Positions 34,676-43,024 of a DNA stretch of 43,161 nt are shown one piece after another. The position numbers and the translations under genes were made by a program. Within the stretch, counting starts at the first letter, position 1, and each line of letters starts with the position of its first letter. Below the pieces are notes generated by a model that saw nothing but the letters and a program-made list of their open reading frames with translations, had not been told where the DNA came from and made no database searches. The stretch spans positions 1-43,161 of the forward strand of contig JASBSZ010000042.1 of assembly GCA_030148665.1 (NCBI GenBank), written 5' to 3'. Origin of the DNA: Alphaproteobacteria bacterium. GTDB taxonomy: Bacteria > Pseudomonadota > Alphaproteobacteria > Rhodobacterales > Rhodobacteraceae.

Positions 34676-36904
34676 TCAGATGATGAGCATGTCGTCCAGC
34701 AGGAATGCAGCGCCATTTCCGCCGACGCCAACAAGGGTGAGCATGTCGCCACCGCCGAAATCCAGGACGATATCCGACCCCGTGTCGGTGGCCAGCGCCA
34801 CAACATCGGCAGGCGTCAGCCCGCCGCCATGCAGGGCCGCACTGAGGATCAGCGAGTCCTTGTTATCGACAAAGTCCATGATCTTGTCGCTGCCCTGGCC
34901 GGCCATGTGAACAAATCGGTCGGCACCGGCCCCGCCACGATAGATGTCGTCCCCCTTGCCGCCGGACAGGCGATCATTGCCCTTGCCGCCATGCAGGTAG
35001 TCATTCCCTGCGCCACCAACAAGAATGTCGTTTCCGTCCTGGCCGAACAGCGCATCCTTGCCGCCATTGCCAAAGACGATATCCTTTCCCTTGCCGCCAA
35101 AGGCGAAGTCGTTGCCTTTGCCACCGAACAAGGTATCGCCGCCGCCATAGCCATATAGCCGGTCCTTTGCGGCATTGCCGTCAAGAGTGTTGTTCGTGGC
35201 GTTGCCCCTGATGATATCCTTGCTCGACCCTCCATCGGCATTCTCGATATAGTTCACGACGACGCCACCCACCTTGACCGCCGCCGACATGCCGATGTTG
35301 TTGGCAATCGCGCCGATGGTGGAAAAATGACCGGGCCTGAGGTCGATCTTGACATTGGTGGTCAGGGTCGAGGCGTCTATCAGATCGGTTCCGCCACCAT
35401 CCCATATCGTCAGGATGACATTGCGGCTGATGTTGTCCTCGCCTTTGACCATCATGTTGGTTGCGGCATATTGATACGCCTGTTCGGTACTGCCCGAGCC
35501 ATAGCCGGGGCCGAAATAGACGGTGTCGCCATTGCGGGTAGCGGTATTTGCGCCATAGAGTTTCTGCAGCGCCTGAATGTCCCAGATCATCGGTGTCAGT
35601 GGCCATGCCTGGTTCGTCGTGGTCTGGCCCGTGACCGAGGGGTGCGGTTGATATGACATCACCGTGAACTGGCTGCTGAAATTGCTGCTGTTCGGCCGCT
35701 CGTTCGGGTGATGCAGGCCCAGTGAATGACCCAGCTCGTGCAGATATGTGTCCCAGCTTGTACTGCCAAAGGCGTTGATGTTCTGGTCCGAATTGTTGGT
35801 ATTGACCCAGAAATCACCTGCACGCGATGGATGTGTGCCAAGATGGTTTGGCTTGGGGAAGGCCGAGACAAAGCCGAACGTGTCGGTATCGGCGGTGCCA
35901 CTCTTGTCGGTGAATGCGCCCGATCCCAGGGTGATGTCACCTGCGACCACACCGTTGCGGACCTCGAAAACCCACAGCCCGGTGACTCCGGTGTTGCCGG
36001 CGGTCGAATCCAGGGCCAGGATCGCACCCTGGTTGCCTGACTGCGGCAGCTCGAAAAAGTCGGTGCTGTTGCCGGCCGTAAAACCGGCATGGGCAACCGT
36101 TCCGCCCAGGCCCCCGGTTCCTCCGCTGGCGTCCCCGGTTGTCCAGTTGATCCCTTGATAGCGAAAGACGATATCGAAATCGCCGTTCCCACGGTCATAC
36201 AGCTGCAGCTGGAACGAATTCAGCAGGTCGGTTTTCTGGTTGTAATACCCAACACCGCTCCAGGTTATGGTCACCACATCGGCTGTGGGATCGACATTCA
36301 CCTTGATCGGGTTTCCTGCCCTTGTGTCCACATCGGCCCAGAACGGCGCGATCATGGGGGTCGCTCCGTTGGAAATGGTGGTTGGTGTATATGTGCCGAT
36401 GCCCCGCCCGAAAGAGATGCTTCCGTTCGTGTTTACGTAAACCGATGTGGCATCATACTGAACGCCGAAGAAATTCATTCCATTCTCGAAAACGGCGGAC
36501 AGATCATAAGCCGTAAAACCGTCGTCGTTGGTCGGGACGACCTGCGTCGTGCCGCCCGGTGTCACGAGGGTTCCGTTCCCGGTGATCGGGCTGCCATAGG
36601 TGCTGGTGCCCGCGGTGCCGGTGATTGTGCCGGGCACCAGGTTGATGTTGGCAACCTCGTTCCATGCGGCAATGGCCTTGGACGCCAGGGCGCGTTCTGC
36701 GACGGACATGCTGAAATTCTGACCCATGGTCAGGAACGAGCCCTGATCTATGCGCCAGTGATCATTGGTTCCGTCCCCGTTGAGGTCACGTTCTGGATAA
36801 TATGCCGGCATGGTCGAACCAAGAAACGAGTAGGTAATCGTGCCCGATCCGTCGTGCCAGCCCTTTGCGTTGCTGACGAGAAGCGAATTGAAATTTATGG
36901 CCAT
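34676..36904 (-). CDS. RTX-type M10 (serralysin-like) metalloprotease with NIDO-like insertion
   Basis: This is a probable secreted zinc protease of 742 residues. The zinc motif [11 protein letters not shown] gives H389, E390, H393 and H399, and the Met-turn is VMSY (M416, Y418), as in metzincins of family M10B. RTX glycine-rich calcium repeats of the GGxGxDxLx type run from about 590 to 665, followed by a Peptidase_M10_C-like end and a hydrophobic C-terminus (LLDDMLII), the layout of type I secretion substrates. There is no signal peptide. Residues of about 125-320 resemble a NIDO (nidogen extracellular) domain, for example [13 protein letters not shown] and [10 protein letters not shown], inserted between the N-terminal protease helix and the zinc motif. 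No ABC exporter genes lie nearby. Confidence 0.88.
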   Translation of the reverse strand: MAINFNSLLVSNAKGWHDGSGTITYSFLGSTMPAYYPERDLNGDGTNDHWRIDQGSFLTMGQNFSMSVAERALASKAIAAWNEVANINLVPGTITGTAGTSTYGSPITGNGTLVTPGGTTQVVPTNDDGFTAYDLSAVFENGMNFFGVQYDATSVYVNTNGSISFGRGIGTYTPTTISNGATPMIAPFWADVDTRAGNPIKVNVDPTADVVTITWSGVGYYNQKTDLLNSFQLQLYDRGNGDFDIVFRYQGINWTTGDASGGTGGLGGTVAHAGFTAGNSTDFFELPQSGNQGAILALDSTAGNTGVTGLWVFEVRNGVVAGDITLGSGAFTDKSGTADTDTFGFVSAFPKPNHLGTHPSRAGDFWVNTNNSDQNINAFGSTSWDTYLHELGHSLGLHHPNERPNSSNFSSQFTVMSYQPHPSVTGQTTTNQAWPLTPMIWDIQALQKLYGANTATRNGDTVYFGPGYGSGSTEQAYQYAATNMMVKGEDNISRNVILTIWDGGGTDLIDASTLTTNVKIDLRPGHFSTIGAIANNIGMSAAVKVGGVVVNYIENADGGSSKDIIRGNATNNTLDGNAAKDRLYGYGGGDTLFGGKGNDFAFGGKGKDIVFGNGGKDALFGQDGNDILVGGAGNDYLHGGKGNDRLSGGKGDDIYRGGAGADRFVHMAGQGSDKIMDFVDNKDSLILSAALHGGGLTPADVVALATDTGSDIVLDFGGGDMLTLVGVGGNGAAFLLDDMLII

Positions 36905-36916
36905 GGAAAACCCCTG

Positions 36917-37159
36917 TCATTTTTCGGGATCGAATTCTTGCACCCCGGTTTGGAAAAATGCTCGATGGAGTTCGTTGCCTATACAACAGCGAAAGGCCGT
37001 TTCGTTCCCGAAAAGGCGAATTGCGGTGTTCAGTTCATTGGGAGTGATATCCTGGCCCGCCTGGCATTTTTCAAAAAGCCTTGTCACGATTTCACGCGCT
37101 TGCGGGGCTGTTGTTGCATTTGACCCGTGCAATGCAGATCGGCGCCGAGATTGCCTCAA
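36917..37159 (-). CDS. Possible small gene upstream of the metalloprotease
   Basis: An 80-codon frame ends 12 bases before the protease start codon. Its second half (REIVTRLFEKCQAGQDITP to the end) reads like a soluble helical protein, but the only start is a TTG without a ribosome-binding site and I recognise no family. A second overlapping frame, 37092-37277 in another phase, starts with a signal-peptide-like segment (VTLLVHLIRLTLLFGLLLPASG). The two could be halves of one frameshifted gene or chance frames. The whole 36905-37399 stretch holds no other gene I can support. Confidence 0.2.
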   Translation of the reverse strand: MRQSRRRSALHGSNATTAPQAREIVTRLFEKCQAGQDITPNELNTAIRLFGNETAFRCCIGNELHRAFFQTGVQEFDPEK

Positions 37160-37348
37160 GCGCCCGGCATCCCGGATTTCGAGGAAGCGAAGCGTTCCCC
37201 CCTGAGGCGGGGAGAAGCAATCCGAACAGCAAGGTCAATCTGATCAAATGCACCAAAAGCGTCACCCGAAACATCACTCATCAACTGGCAATCCCTGGCT
37301 GATTGCATACCAGTTTACCACATTTTATGATGTGTGTCCCCTGTGACA

Positions 37349-37363
37349 TGAAACCCGGTTTCA
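37349..37363. repeat. Inverted repeat between yidD and the protease
   Basis: TGAAACC and GGTTTCA flank a single central C in the gap downstream of yidD. No T-run follows on either strand, so it is more operator-like than terminator-like, but it is far (about 445 bases) from the protease start. Its role is unknown. Confidence 0.3.
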
Positions 37364-37399
37364 CATGCCCCGGTTCCCTCATCCCCTCGAGTGGCGATG

Positions 37400-37660
37400 C
37401 TATTTCCCGTTTCGGGGGTCGCGCTTGTGGTCCGGCTGGTGATCCGGCACCGGGTCGTACCCCGTGCCGCCCAGCGGGTGACAGCGTCCGATGCGCCGGA
37501 TGGCCAGCCAGCTGCCCTTGATGCCGCCATGTTTTTCGAGCGCTTCCAGGGCATAGGCCGAACAGGTCGGCTGATAACGGCATCCATGACCGACCCATGG
37601 GCTGAACAACAGACGATAGGCACGAACAGGTAATGAAAGGGTAAAGGCAAGCGGTGTCAT
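37400..37660 (-). CDS. yidD: Membrane protein insertion efficiency factor YidD
   Basis: YidD is a small peripheral membrane protein of 86 residues that assists YidC. The core motif [27 protein letters not shown] has the conserved cysteines, followed by [17 protein letters not shown]. In most bacteria it lies between rnpA and yidC. Here it is separated from rnpA by the DsrC-like gene and from yidC by the protease, ttcA and the GGDEF-EAL gene. Confidence 0.95.
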   Translation of the reverse strand: MTPLAFTLSLPVRAYRLLFSPWVGHGCRYQPTCSAYALEALEKHGGIKGSWLAIRRIGRCHPLGGTGYDPVPDHQPDHKRDPRNGK

Positions 37661-37754
37661 GGGTGCGGTTCCGGTCGCGATGGCCTGCGGGCGAACTTAC
37701 AGTTCATATAGGGGCGATTCGCCGCGATGCCATCCCCACGCGGCGGGATTTGCG

Positions 37755-37786
37755 AAAAAGGGCCGGAAGTTTTCCCGGCCCTTTTC
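37755..37786 (-). terminator. Terminator of the DsrC-like gene
   Basis: Read on the - strand, AAAAGGGCCGG (37785-37775) pairs with CCGGCCCTTTT (37766-37756) over 11 bp, and the T-run continues. It lies about 27 bases after the DsrC-like stop and separates that gene from yidD. Confidence 0.8.
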
Positions 37787-37812
37787 GTCTCGTTCCATGA
37801 TATCCGCCAGAT

Positions 37813-38151
37813 TCAATACCCGCCCTTGCGGCGGCTTTCCGGCAACCCGGCGATGCGTGCGCCCTGTTTCGACGGATCCAGGGGAAACAGGTCGTACAGA
37901 TCCTTTTGCGTGGGTTTGGCCCCCCATTTTTTTGCCATCGCCTTGATGATGGTGCGCGTGTTGGGCTGGTTCTGGTGATTGTCGAAATATTCTTCGCGCA
38001 GATAGTTCATCACGTCCCAGTGCCGGTCGGACAGCTCGATCCCCTCGGCCGCGGCCATGACCTGCGCAAGTTCTTCGTTCCAGTCATCGAGATCTTCGAG
38101 ATATCCGTTCGCGTTGGTCTCGATCGTCTTGCCTTAGAATTCGATCGCCAA
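37813..38151 (-). pseudogene. DsrC/TusE-like sulfur-relay protein gene with a stop at codon 6
   Basis: The frame starts with TTG at 38151 behind a good AAGGAG site (6 bases away) and reads (M)AIEF, then TAA at 38136-38134, then GKTIETNANGYLEDLDDWNE and on to the end, 112 codons in all, the size of DsrC/TusE/RspA-family proteins. The downstream part is well conserved (ELSDRHWDVMNYLREEYF, NQPNTRTIIKAMAKKWG). The C-terminus ends GLPESRRKGGY, without the penultimate cysteine used for sulfur transfer in DsrC and TusE, so it belongs to the cysteine-less branch. Unless the stop is a sequence error, only a product from the internal ATG at 38058 (81 residues) could be made. Confidence 0.75.
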
Positions 38152-38180
38152 GATGTGCTCCTTTCTTCCTTCCCCAAGGA

Positions 38181-38205
38181 ATCACAGACATTCTAATATT
38201 GTGAT
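38181..38205. promoter_or_regulatory. Dyad at the predicted start of the DsrC-like transcript
   Basis: ATCACA (38181-38186) and TGTGAT (38200-38205) form an inverted repeat with a 13-base spacer, placed over the expected transcription start (about 38204) of the promoter at 38211-38238. The position fits a repressor operator. The regulator is unknown. Confidence 0.35.
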
Positions 38206-38210
38206 ACGTT

Positions 38211-38238
38211 AAGATAGCACGTCGCCCCAAGCGGTCAA
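38211..38238 (-). promoter_or_regulatory. Promoter of the DsrC-like gene
   Basis: On the - strand TTGACC (38238-38233), 16 bases, and TATCTT (38216-38211) make a sigma-70-type promoter about 60 bases upstream of the TTG start. Together with the terminator at 37755 it makes the DsrC-like gene a self-contained unit inserted between rnpA and yidD. Confidence 0.5.
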
Positions 38239-38259
38239 CAGTCGGGTTCGAGGCCGGCG

Positions 38260-38685
38260 TCAGCCCTTGCGATCATGGATACGCTCCAGCGCGACACGCA
38301 GATCTTCGAGCATGCGATCGAAAGGCAGCGATTGCGTCGTGTCCTGCTTTCCGATCAGGACATAATCCCAACCGCATCTGCCATGATCGGGCAGAACCAG
38401 ACGCGCGACCTCGCGCAGCCGTCTCTTGGCGCGGTTCCGGCGGACGGCGTTTCCCAGTTTTTTCGAACATGTAAATCCGACACGCATGGCCTGTGCCGGA
38501 TCCTTGTCATCGGAGCGTTTTCGGGCAAGCAGGATGAAACCGGCCATCGCCCGCCGCCTGCCGCGATTGGCGCGCAGGAAATCGGACCGCTTCCTGATCC
38601 TTTCGATCGGGCACAAGGAAACCGCCGAGGGCGTCTCACCGGCCCTGGCCCCCTGGCCTGCCTGTGTCGCCTTCGGCGGTGTCAT
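38260..38685 (-). CDS. rnpA: Ribonuclease P protein component
   Basis: This is the protein subunit that helps RNase P RNA trim tRNA 5' ends. The protein is 141 residues, with the RNR motif seen as NAVRRNRAKRRLREVAR and the N-terminal IRKRSDFLRANRG. The N-terminal extension of about 25 residues before the core is longer than in E. coli but common in relatives. It follows rpmH by 24 bases on the same strand. Confidence 0.95.
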   Translation of the reverse strand: MTPPKATQAGQGARAGETPSAVSLCPIERIRKRSDFLRANRGRRRAMAGFILLARKRSDDKDPAQAMRVGFTCSKKLGNAVRRNRAKRRLREVARLVLPDHGRCGWDYVLIGKQDTTQSLPFDRMLEDLRVALERIHDRKG

Positions 38686-38709
38686 GTTGTTGTCTTTCGA
38701 CAGACGTCC

Positions 38710-38844
38710 TTACGCAGACAGAACCTTGCGGCCCTGCGCACGACGGCGGTTCAGGATCTTGCGACCGGCCTTGGTCGCCATGCGGGCACGGAACCCGTGG
38801 CGCCGTTTGCGAACAAGGTTGCTCGGCTGATAAGTGCGTTTCAT
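38710..38844 (-). CDS. rpmH: 50S ribosomal protein L34
   Basis: L34 is 44 residues, beginning [19 protein letters not shown] and ending in the basic [11 protein letters not shown]. It is complete and co-directional with rnpA, the universal pair. A promoter with perfect spacing lies about 72 bases upstream. Confidence 0.97.
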   Translation of the reverse strand: MKRTYQPSNLVRKRRHGFRARMATKAGRKILNRRRAQGRKVLSA

Positions 38845-38915
38845 TGCGTCAACTCCAGCTGCGGATTGGGCCCGGGCCACATCAAGGCCCGATCACCATG
38901 TCATTCGGAAGCCGC

Positions 38916-38944
38916 TGTTTAGGCCCCAGCCTGGCGGAAGTCAA
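38916..38944 (-). promoter_or_regulatory. Promoter of rpmH-rnpA
   Basis: On the - strand TTGACT (38944-38939), a 17-base spacer and TAAACA (38921-38916) give a strong housekeeping promoter. Its -10 type (TAAAC) matches that of the rpsM promoter candidate at 12381. The rest of the 38845-39138 gap shows no gene; a weak promoter for the next + strand gene may be TTGTCG/GATAAT at 39074-39100 with a short spacer. Confidence 0.6.
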
Positions 38945-39138
38945 TTCTTGGCACAGGGGATTTCTGCAACATTTCGCATCGAATCAGGCGATATGCCCTT
39001 GCCGCGTGGAAAAACTGCAATATTCCCGTGCTTTTGCATCACCCCCGTTCAACGCGACGTGAGGGTACTATCATTGTCGCCCCTGTATGGCACAGATAAT
39101 GGGAACCACGCCCGAACACGGGAATCAGGGAGCACGAT

Positions 39139-39885
39139 TTGGAACGCACAACCGAGCGCGAAGGAAAATTGACCGCCGCCAGGGTGATTCCGCTTGTCGC
39201 CATCCTCGTGGTGGCCGGGATCGGGTTTCTGTATCTGCGCGACTATCTGACATTCGACATTCTGCGGGAAAACCGGCAGATGCTGCTGGACCTGCGCGAC
39301 GGGAACTATGTCGTGGCGGTGGGGTTCTTTCTGGCGGTCTATGTGGCGATCGTGGCATTTTCCCTGCCGGGGGCAACCATCGCGTCTCTGACCGGGGGAT
39401 TTCTGTTCGGCGTCTTTCCGGGCGTCCTGTTCAACGTTCTTGCGGCCACCGTTGGTGCGACGGTGATCTTTCTTGCCGCGCGCACGGGGCTGGGTGAATG
39501 GCTGGGCCGCAAGATGGAAAACGCCCAGGGAACGCTGCGCCATTTCAATGATGGGCTCAGGGAAAACGAGATCTCGTTTCTCTTTCTTATCCGACTGGTA
39601 CCCATGGTGCCGTTTTTTGTTGCAAATCTGGTGCCCGCGCTGGTCGGTGTCACCGTCGGGAGGTTCGTCGTGACCACCTTTTTCGGAATCATGCCCGGCG
39701 CGCTGGTCTACACCTGGATCGGCGCCGGGCTGGGTTCGGTGTTCGCGCGTGGCGGCAGCCCGGATCTGGGCGTGATGTTCGAGCCTCGCATCCTGGTTCC
39801 GATCCTGGCCCTTTGCATACTTGCACTGTTGCCGTCGCTGGTCAGAAAGATGCGCAAGGGCGGGGTTTCGGCATGGAAAGGCTGA
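39139..39885 (+). CDS. TVP38/TMEM64 (VTT-domain) membrane protein
   Basis: This is a polytopic inner-membrane protein of 248 residues in the SNARE-associated/DedA-like family. The domain motif is FSLPGATIASLTGGFLFG, and the second half has FLIRLVPMVPFFVANLVPAL followed by GIMPGALVYTWIGAGLG. The start is TTG at 39139, chosen because GGGAG lies 6 bases upstream and the frame gives a proper basic N-terminus. It overlaps the flavoprotein gene by 13 bases; the two are often neighbours or fused in other bacteria. The transported or membrane function is not established. Confidence 0.88.
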   Translation: MERTTEREGKLTAARVIPLVAILVVAGIGFLYLRDYLTFDILRENRQMLLDLRDGNYVVAVGFFLAVYVAIVAFSLPGATIASLTGGFLFGVFPGVLFNVLAATVGATVIFLAARTGLGEWLGRKMENAQGTLRHFNDGLRENEISFLFLIRLVPMVPFFVANLVPALVGVTVGRFVVTTFFGIMPGALVYTWIGAGLGSVFARGGSPDLGVMFEPRILVPILALCILALLPSLVRKMRKGGVSAWKG

Positions 39886-41285
39886 CAGCCGATCTTTGCG
39901 TGATCGGTGCGGGCTCGGGCGGGCTGTCGGTTGCCGCCGGAGCCGCGCAGATGGGTGCGCGCGTCATTCTGGTCGAGGGTGGCCGAATGGGCGGGGATTG
40001 CCTCAATTACGGCTGTGTCCCGTCAAAGGCCCTGATCGCGGCCGCCAGGCACGCCCATGCGATGACATCCGGCGCCCCTTTCGGGATCGCGCCGGTGGTG
40101 CCGGTCGTCGATCATGCCGCCACCAAGGATCATGTCGCCCGCGTGATCGCGGGCATTGCCCCGCATGACAGCGTGGAACGATTCGAACGGCTGGGCGTCA
40201 CGGTGATCCGGGAATACGGACGCTTTGTCTCGCGCGACACTCTGGAGGCAGGCGACAACGCCATTCGCGCCCGCCGTTTCGTGATCGCCACCGGCTCGTC
40301 GCCGGTCATTCCACCCATTCCCGGCCTCGACAAGGTGTCCTGCCTTACCAATGAAAACATTTTCGATCTGCGCGAGCGCCCCGAACATCTGATCGTCATT
40401 GGCGGTGGGCCGATCGGGATCGAGCTGGCGCAGGCCCATCGGAGGTTGGGCAGCAGGGTGACCGTTCTCGAAGGGCTGAGAGCGTTGGCCAGGGAAGACC
40501 CGGAGCTGGCCGCGGTCGCCCTGGCGCGGACAAGGGCCGAAGGGGTCGAGATCATCGAAGGCGCCAGGGTGGAACGGGTCTCGAACGGGGATGGCGGGAT
40601 TCGTGTCCATGTCGGCGAGGGCAGGGTGTACGAGGGCAGTCACCTGCTGGTTGCTGTCGGACGCAAGGCAAATACCGACCGGCTGAACCTGAAGGCCGCT
40701 GCCGTGCAAACCGACCGGGGCGGGATCAGGGTGGATGCACGCCTGAAAACGTCAAACCGGCGAATATATGCCATCGGAGACGTGGCCGGCGGGCTGCAAT
40801 TCACGCATATGGCCAATTACCACGCCGGTATCGTCATCCGCTCGGCCCTGTTCGGGTTGCCTGCCAGGGTCCGTACCGCGCATATCCCCCGGGTCACCTA
40901 TACCGACCCCGAGCTTGCCCAGGTCGGCCTGACCGAGGACGAGGCACGCCAGCGCCATGGCGACCGGCTGGAGGTTGTCCGCTTTGATTATGCCGAAAAT
41001 GACCGCGCGCGCGCCGAACTGGCCACCGAGGGGCTGATCAAGGTGATGGTGGTCAAGGGGCGCCCTGTTGGCGCCTCGATCGTGGGGGCACAGGCTGGCG
41101 AGCTGATCCAGATCTGGGCCATGGCGATTGCAAATGGCCTGAAGATGGGCGCAATCGCCGCCATGGTCGCGCCATATCCGACATTGGGCGAAATCAACAA
41201 GAGGGTCGCAGGCGCCTATTTTTCCCCGCGATTGTTTGAAAATCCCTGGCTCAGGCGCCTCGTGCGCATGGTGCAAAGATTCTGA
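39873..41285 (+). CDS. MerA/Lpd-like FAD-dependent disulfide oxidoreductase
   Basis: This is a pyridine-nucleotide disulfide reductase of 470 residues. The FAD-binding motif is GAGSGG (12-17), the redox-active pair is C43/C48 in GGDCLNYGCVPSK, and the NAD(P)H fold is VIGGGPIGIELAQ. The C-terminal dimerisation domain contains APYPTLGE where Lpd has a His-Glu pair, as in MerA-like enzymes. It has no N-terminal metal-binding domain and no C-terminal CC, so mercury reduction is unlikely. Coupling with the TVP38-type membrane protein suggests a shared redox or membrane role; the substrate is unknown. Confidence 0.88.
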   Translation: MERLTADLCVIGAGSGGLSVAAGAAQMGARVILVEGGRMGGDCLNYGCVPSKALIAAARHAHAMTSGAPFGIAPVVPVVDHAATKDHVARVIAGIAPHDSVERFERLGVTVIREYGRFVSRDTLEAGDNAIRARRFVIATGSSPVIPPIPGLDKVSCLTNENIFDLRERPEHLIVIGGGPIGIELAQAHRRLGSRVTVLEGLRALAREDPELAAVALARTRAEGVEIIEGARVERVSNGDGGIRVHVGEGRVYEGSHLLVAVGRKANTDRLNLKAAAVQTDRGGIRVDARLKTSNRRIYAIGDVAGGLQFTHMANYHAGIVIRSALFGLPARVRTAHIPRVTYTDPELAQVGLTEDEARQRHGDRLEVVRFDYAENDRARAELATEGLIKVMVVKGRPVGASIVGAQAGELIQIWAMAIANGLKMGAIAAMVAPYPTLGEINKRVAGAYFSPRLFENPWLRRLVRMVQRF

Positions 41286-41356
41286 GAAACCAAACCCGCG
41301 CTTGAAGGCAGGCCCTCGCACCCATAGTTTGGGTGCAAAGGGAAAGATCGCAGCGC

Positions 41357-42766
41357 ATGTTTCTGAATTCTCTATCCGGGCGGTTCCTGCTTCTGACAGT
41401 CGTGTTCGTCATGCTGGCAGAGGTCATGATCTTTGTTCCTTCCGTTGCGCGATTCCGTCAGGACTATCTGCAGGCGCGGCTTGAACGCGGGCAGATTGCC
41501 TCGCTTGCCGTGCTGGCCGGGCCGAACAACATGGTCGATCCCGCCCTTGAAAAGGAGCTGTTGCGCAACGCCGGCGTTCTGAACGTCGTTCTGCGACGTA
41601 ACGCCGTGCGCGAGCTGGTTCTCGCATCGCCGATGCCTGCCCCGGTTCATGCGACCTATGATCTGCGTGAACCTTCCCCCTGGGTGCTGATCCGCGATGC
41701 GCTGGCGCGACTTTTCGACCCCAAGGACCGGATCATCAGGGTGATCGGTACCCCGGTCAACAAGGCCGGGTTGCTGATCGAAATAACCCTGCACACAAAT
41801 GATCTGCGCAAGCAGATGCTTGATTACGGGCTGCGGGTGTTCATGCTGTCGCTGGTCATCTCGATCATCACGGCGGCCTTGCTGTTTCTTGCCGTGCGGC
41901 GTTTTCTGGTTGCCCCGATCAGCCGCGTGGTATCGCATATCACCGCCTACAAGGAGGCGCCCGAGGATCATCGCCTGATCATCGAACCTACGGCCGGGAT
42001 CACCGAACTGCACGAGGCCGAGGTCGCCCTGCGCGAGATGCAGATCGAGCTGAGCAAGGCCCTCAAGCAGAAAGATCGCCTTGCGGCCCTCGGCGGCGCG
42101 GTTGCCAAGATCAGCCACGACCTGCGCAACATGTTGACGACAGCGCAGCTGCTGGCCGACCGCATGGAGATGAGCGCCGATCCCTCGGTCCAGCGTACCG
42201 CGCCCAAGCTGGTCGGCTCGCTCACACGGGCGGTCAATCTGTGCGAAAGCACGCTCACATTCGGCAAGGCCGAAGAGCCCGAGCCCGAGCCGACCGACCT
42301 GATGATCGGCCCGCTTATCGACGACGTGATCGAGAGCGAGCTTCTCTCCGCCCCCGAAGGTGCCGTTCATTTCGATGTTGTGGTTCCAACCGGAATGAAG
42401 GTGCGCGCCGACCATGAACAGCTGTTCCGTGTCCTGACGAACCTTGTGCGCAACGCCAGTCAGGCCATTCAGGCAACGGGCAGACCCGGGCGCATCTCGA
42501 TCATGGTGGAAAAGGGTGAAAAGGACTGGACGGTTACAATTCGCGATTCGGGACCGGGCCTGCCGAAAAAGGCGCTGGAAAACCTGTTTCGTCCCTTCGA
42601 GGGTGGCGCCCGCAAGGGCGGTACCGGCCTAGGCCTGTCGATTGCCTCGGAGCTGGTAAGGGGACATGGCGGTCGGCTGGAGCTGGTCGAGACAGGCGAA
42701 AAGGGAACATGCTTTCGTATCACCATGCCGATCAGCGCACAGGCGGGATTTTCAAGGACGGGTTGA
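41357..42766 (+). CDS. Membrane sensor histidine kinase
   Basis: The protein is 469 residues. It has two membrane segments (about 9-29 and 159-182) flanking a roughly 130-residue periplasmic sensor. A HAMP-like linker follows, then the phosphoacceptor H254 in KISHDLRN, the N box LTNLVRNAS (N366), the G1 box RDSGPGLP (D397) and the G2 box GGTGLGLSIA. No response-regulator gene is next to it, so it is an orphan in this window. The start at 41357 gives the expected N-terminal anchor; a GTG at 41333 is an alternative. Signal and partner are unknown. Confidence 0.9.
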   Translation: MFLNSLSGRFLLLTVVFVMLAEVMIFVPSVARFRQDYLQARLERGQIASLAVLAGPNNMVDPALEKELLRNAGVLNVVLRRNAVRELVLASPMPAPVHATYDLREPSPWVLIRDALARLFDPKDRIIRVIGTPVNKAGLLIEITLHTNDLRKQMLDYGLRVFMLSLVISIITAALLFLAVRRFLVAPISRVVSHITAYKEAPEDHRLIIEPTAGITELHEAEVALREMQIELSKALKQKDRLAALGGAVAKISHDLRNMLTTAQLLADRMEMSADPSVQRTAPKLVGSLTRAVNLCESTLTFGKAEEPEPEPTDLMIGPLIDDVIESELLSAPEGAVHFDVVVPTGMKVRADHEQLFRVLTNLVRNASQAIQATGRPGRISIMVEKGEKDWTVTIRDSGPGLPKKALENLFRPFEGGARKGGTGLGLSIASELVRGHGGRLELVETGEKGTCFRITMPISAQAGFSRTG

Positions 42767-42774
42767 TTTCACCC

Positions 42775-42803
42775 TTGCATTGGCCGCGCGGCGACGATAA
42801 ATG
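42775..42803 (+). promoter_or_regulatory. Promoter of tRNA-Arg
   Basis: TTGCAT (42775-42780), 17 bases, and TAAATG (42798-42803) lie so that transcription would start a few bases before the tRNA 5' end at 42814. The -35 element lies immediately after the kinase stop codon. Confidence 0.6.
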
Positions 42804-42813
42804 CCACCCCAAC

Positions 42814-42890
42814 GCACCGATAGCTCAGCTGGATAGAGTACCTGACTACGAATCAGGGGGTCGGGGGTTCGAATCCTCCTCGGTGCGCCA
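42814..42890 (+). tRNA. tRNA-Arg (anticodon ACG)
   Basis: The 77-base gene folds into a full cloverleaf. The acceptor arm GCACCGA pairs with TCGGTGC, the D-arm contains AGCTCAGCTGGATAGAG, the anticodon stem CTGA/TCAG holds loop CTACGAA with anticodon ACG, and the T-arm contains GGTTCGAATCC. The CCA end is encoded. ACG is normally edited to ICG by TadA to read CGU, CGC and CGA. Confidence 0.97.
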
Positions 42891-43024
42891 TTTACCGGCA
42901 CGAACGCCAAGGCCGTCGTCGATCTGATGGCGCATCTGTCGCTGCGGCACGCAGGATTCGCCCGGTGCAGCCGCCCATTGCCCGCGCGCCGCTGACCTGG
43001 TCAAAACGAAGATCAGGCAAAGAT

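Noticed and set aside
34990..35140. Tandem DNA repeat in the protease gene
   Set aside because: The repetition reflects the glycine-rich RTX nonapeptides and is explained by the protein.
38134..38136. TAA in the DsrC-like gene as a recoded amino-acid codon
   Set aside because: TAA is not a selenocysteine or pyrrolysine codon and no recoding signal is visible; a mutation or sequence error is simpler.
39813..39873. Upstream extension of the flavoprotein gene by 20 codons
   Set aside because: The extra residues lie inside the TVP38-type gene and match nothing in the family; the ATG at 39873 places the FAD motif at the normal distance.
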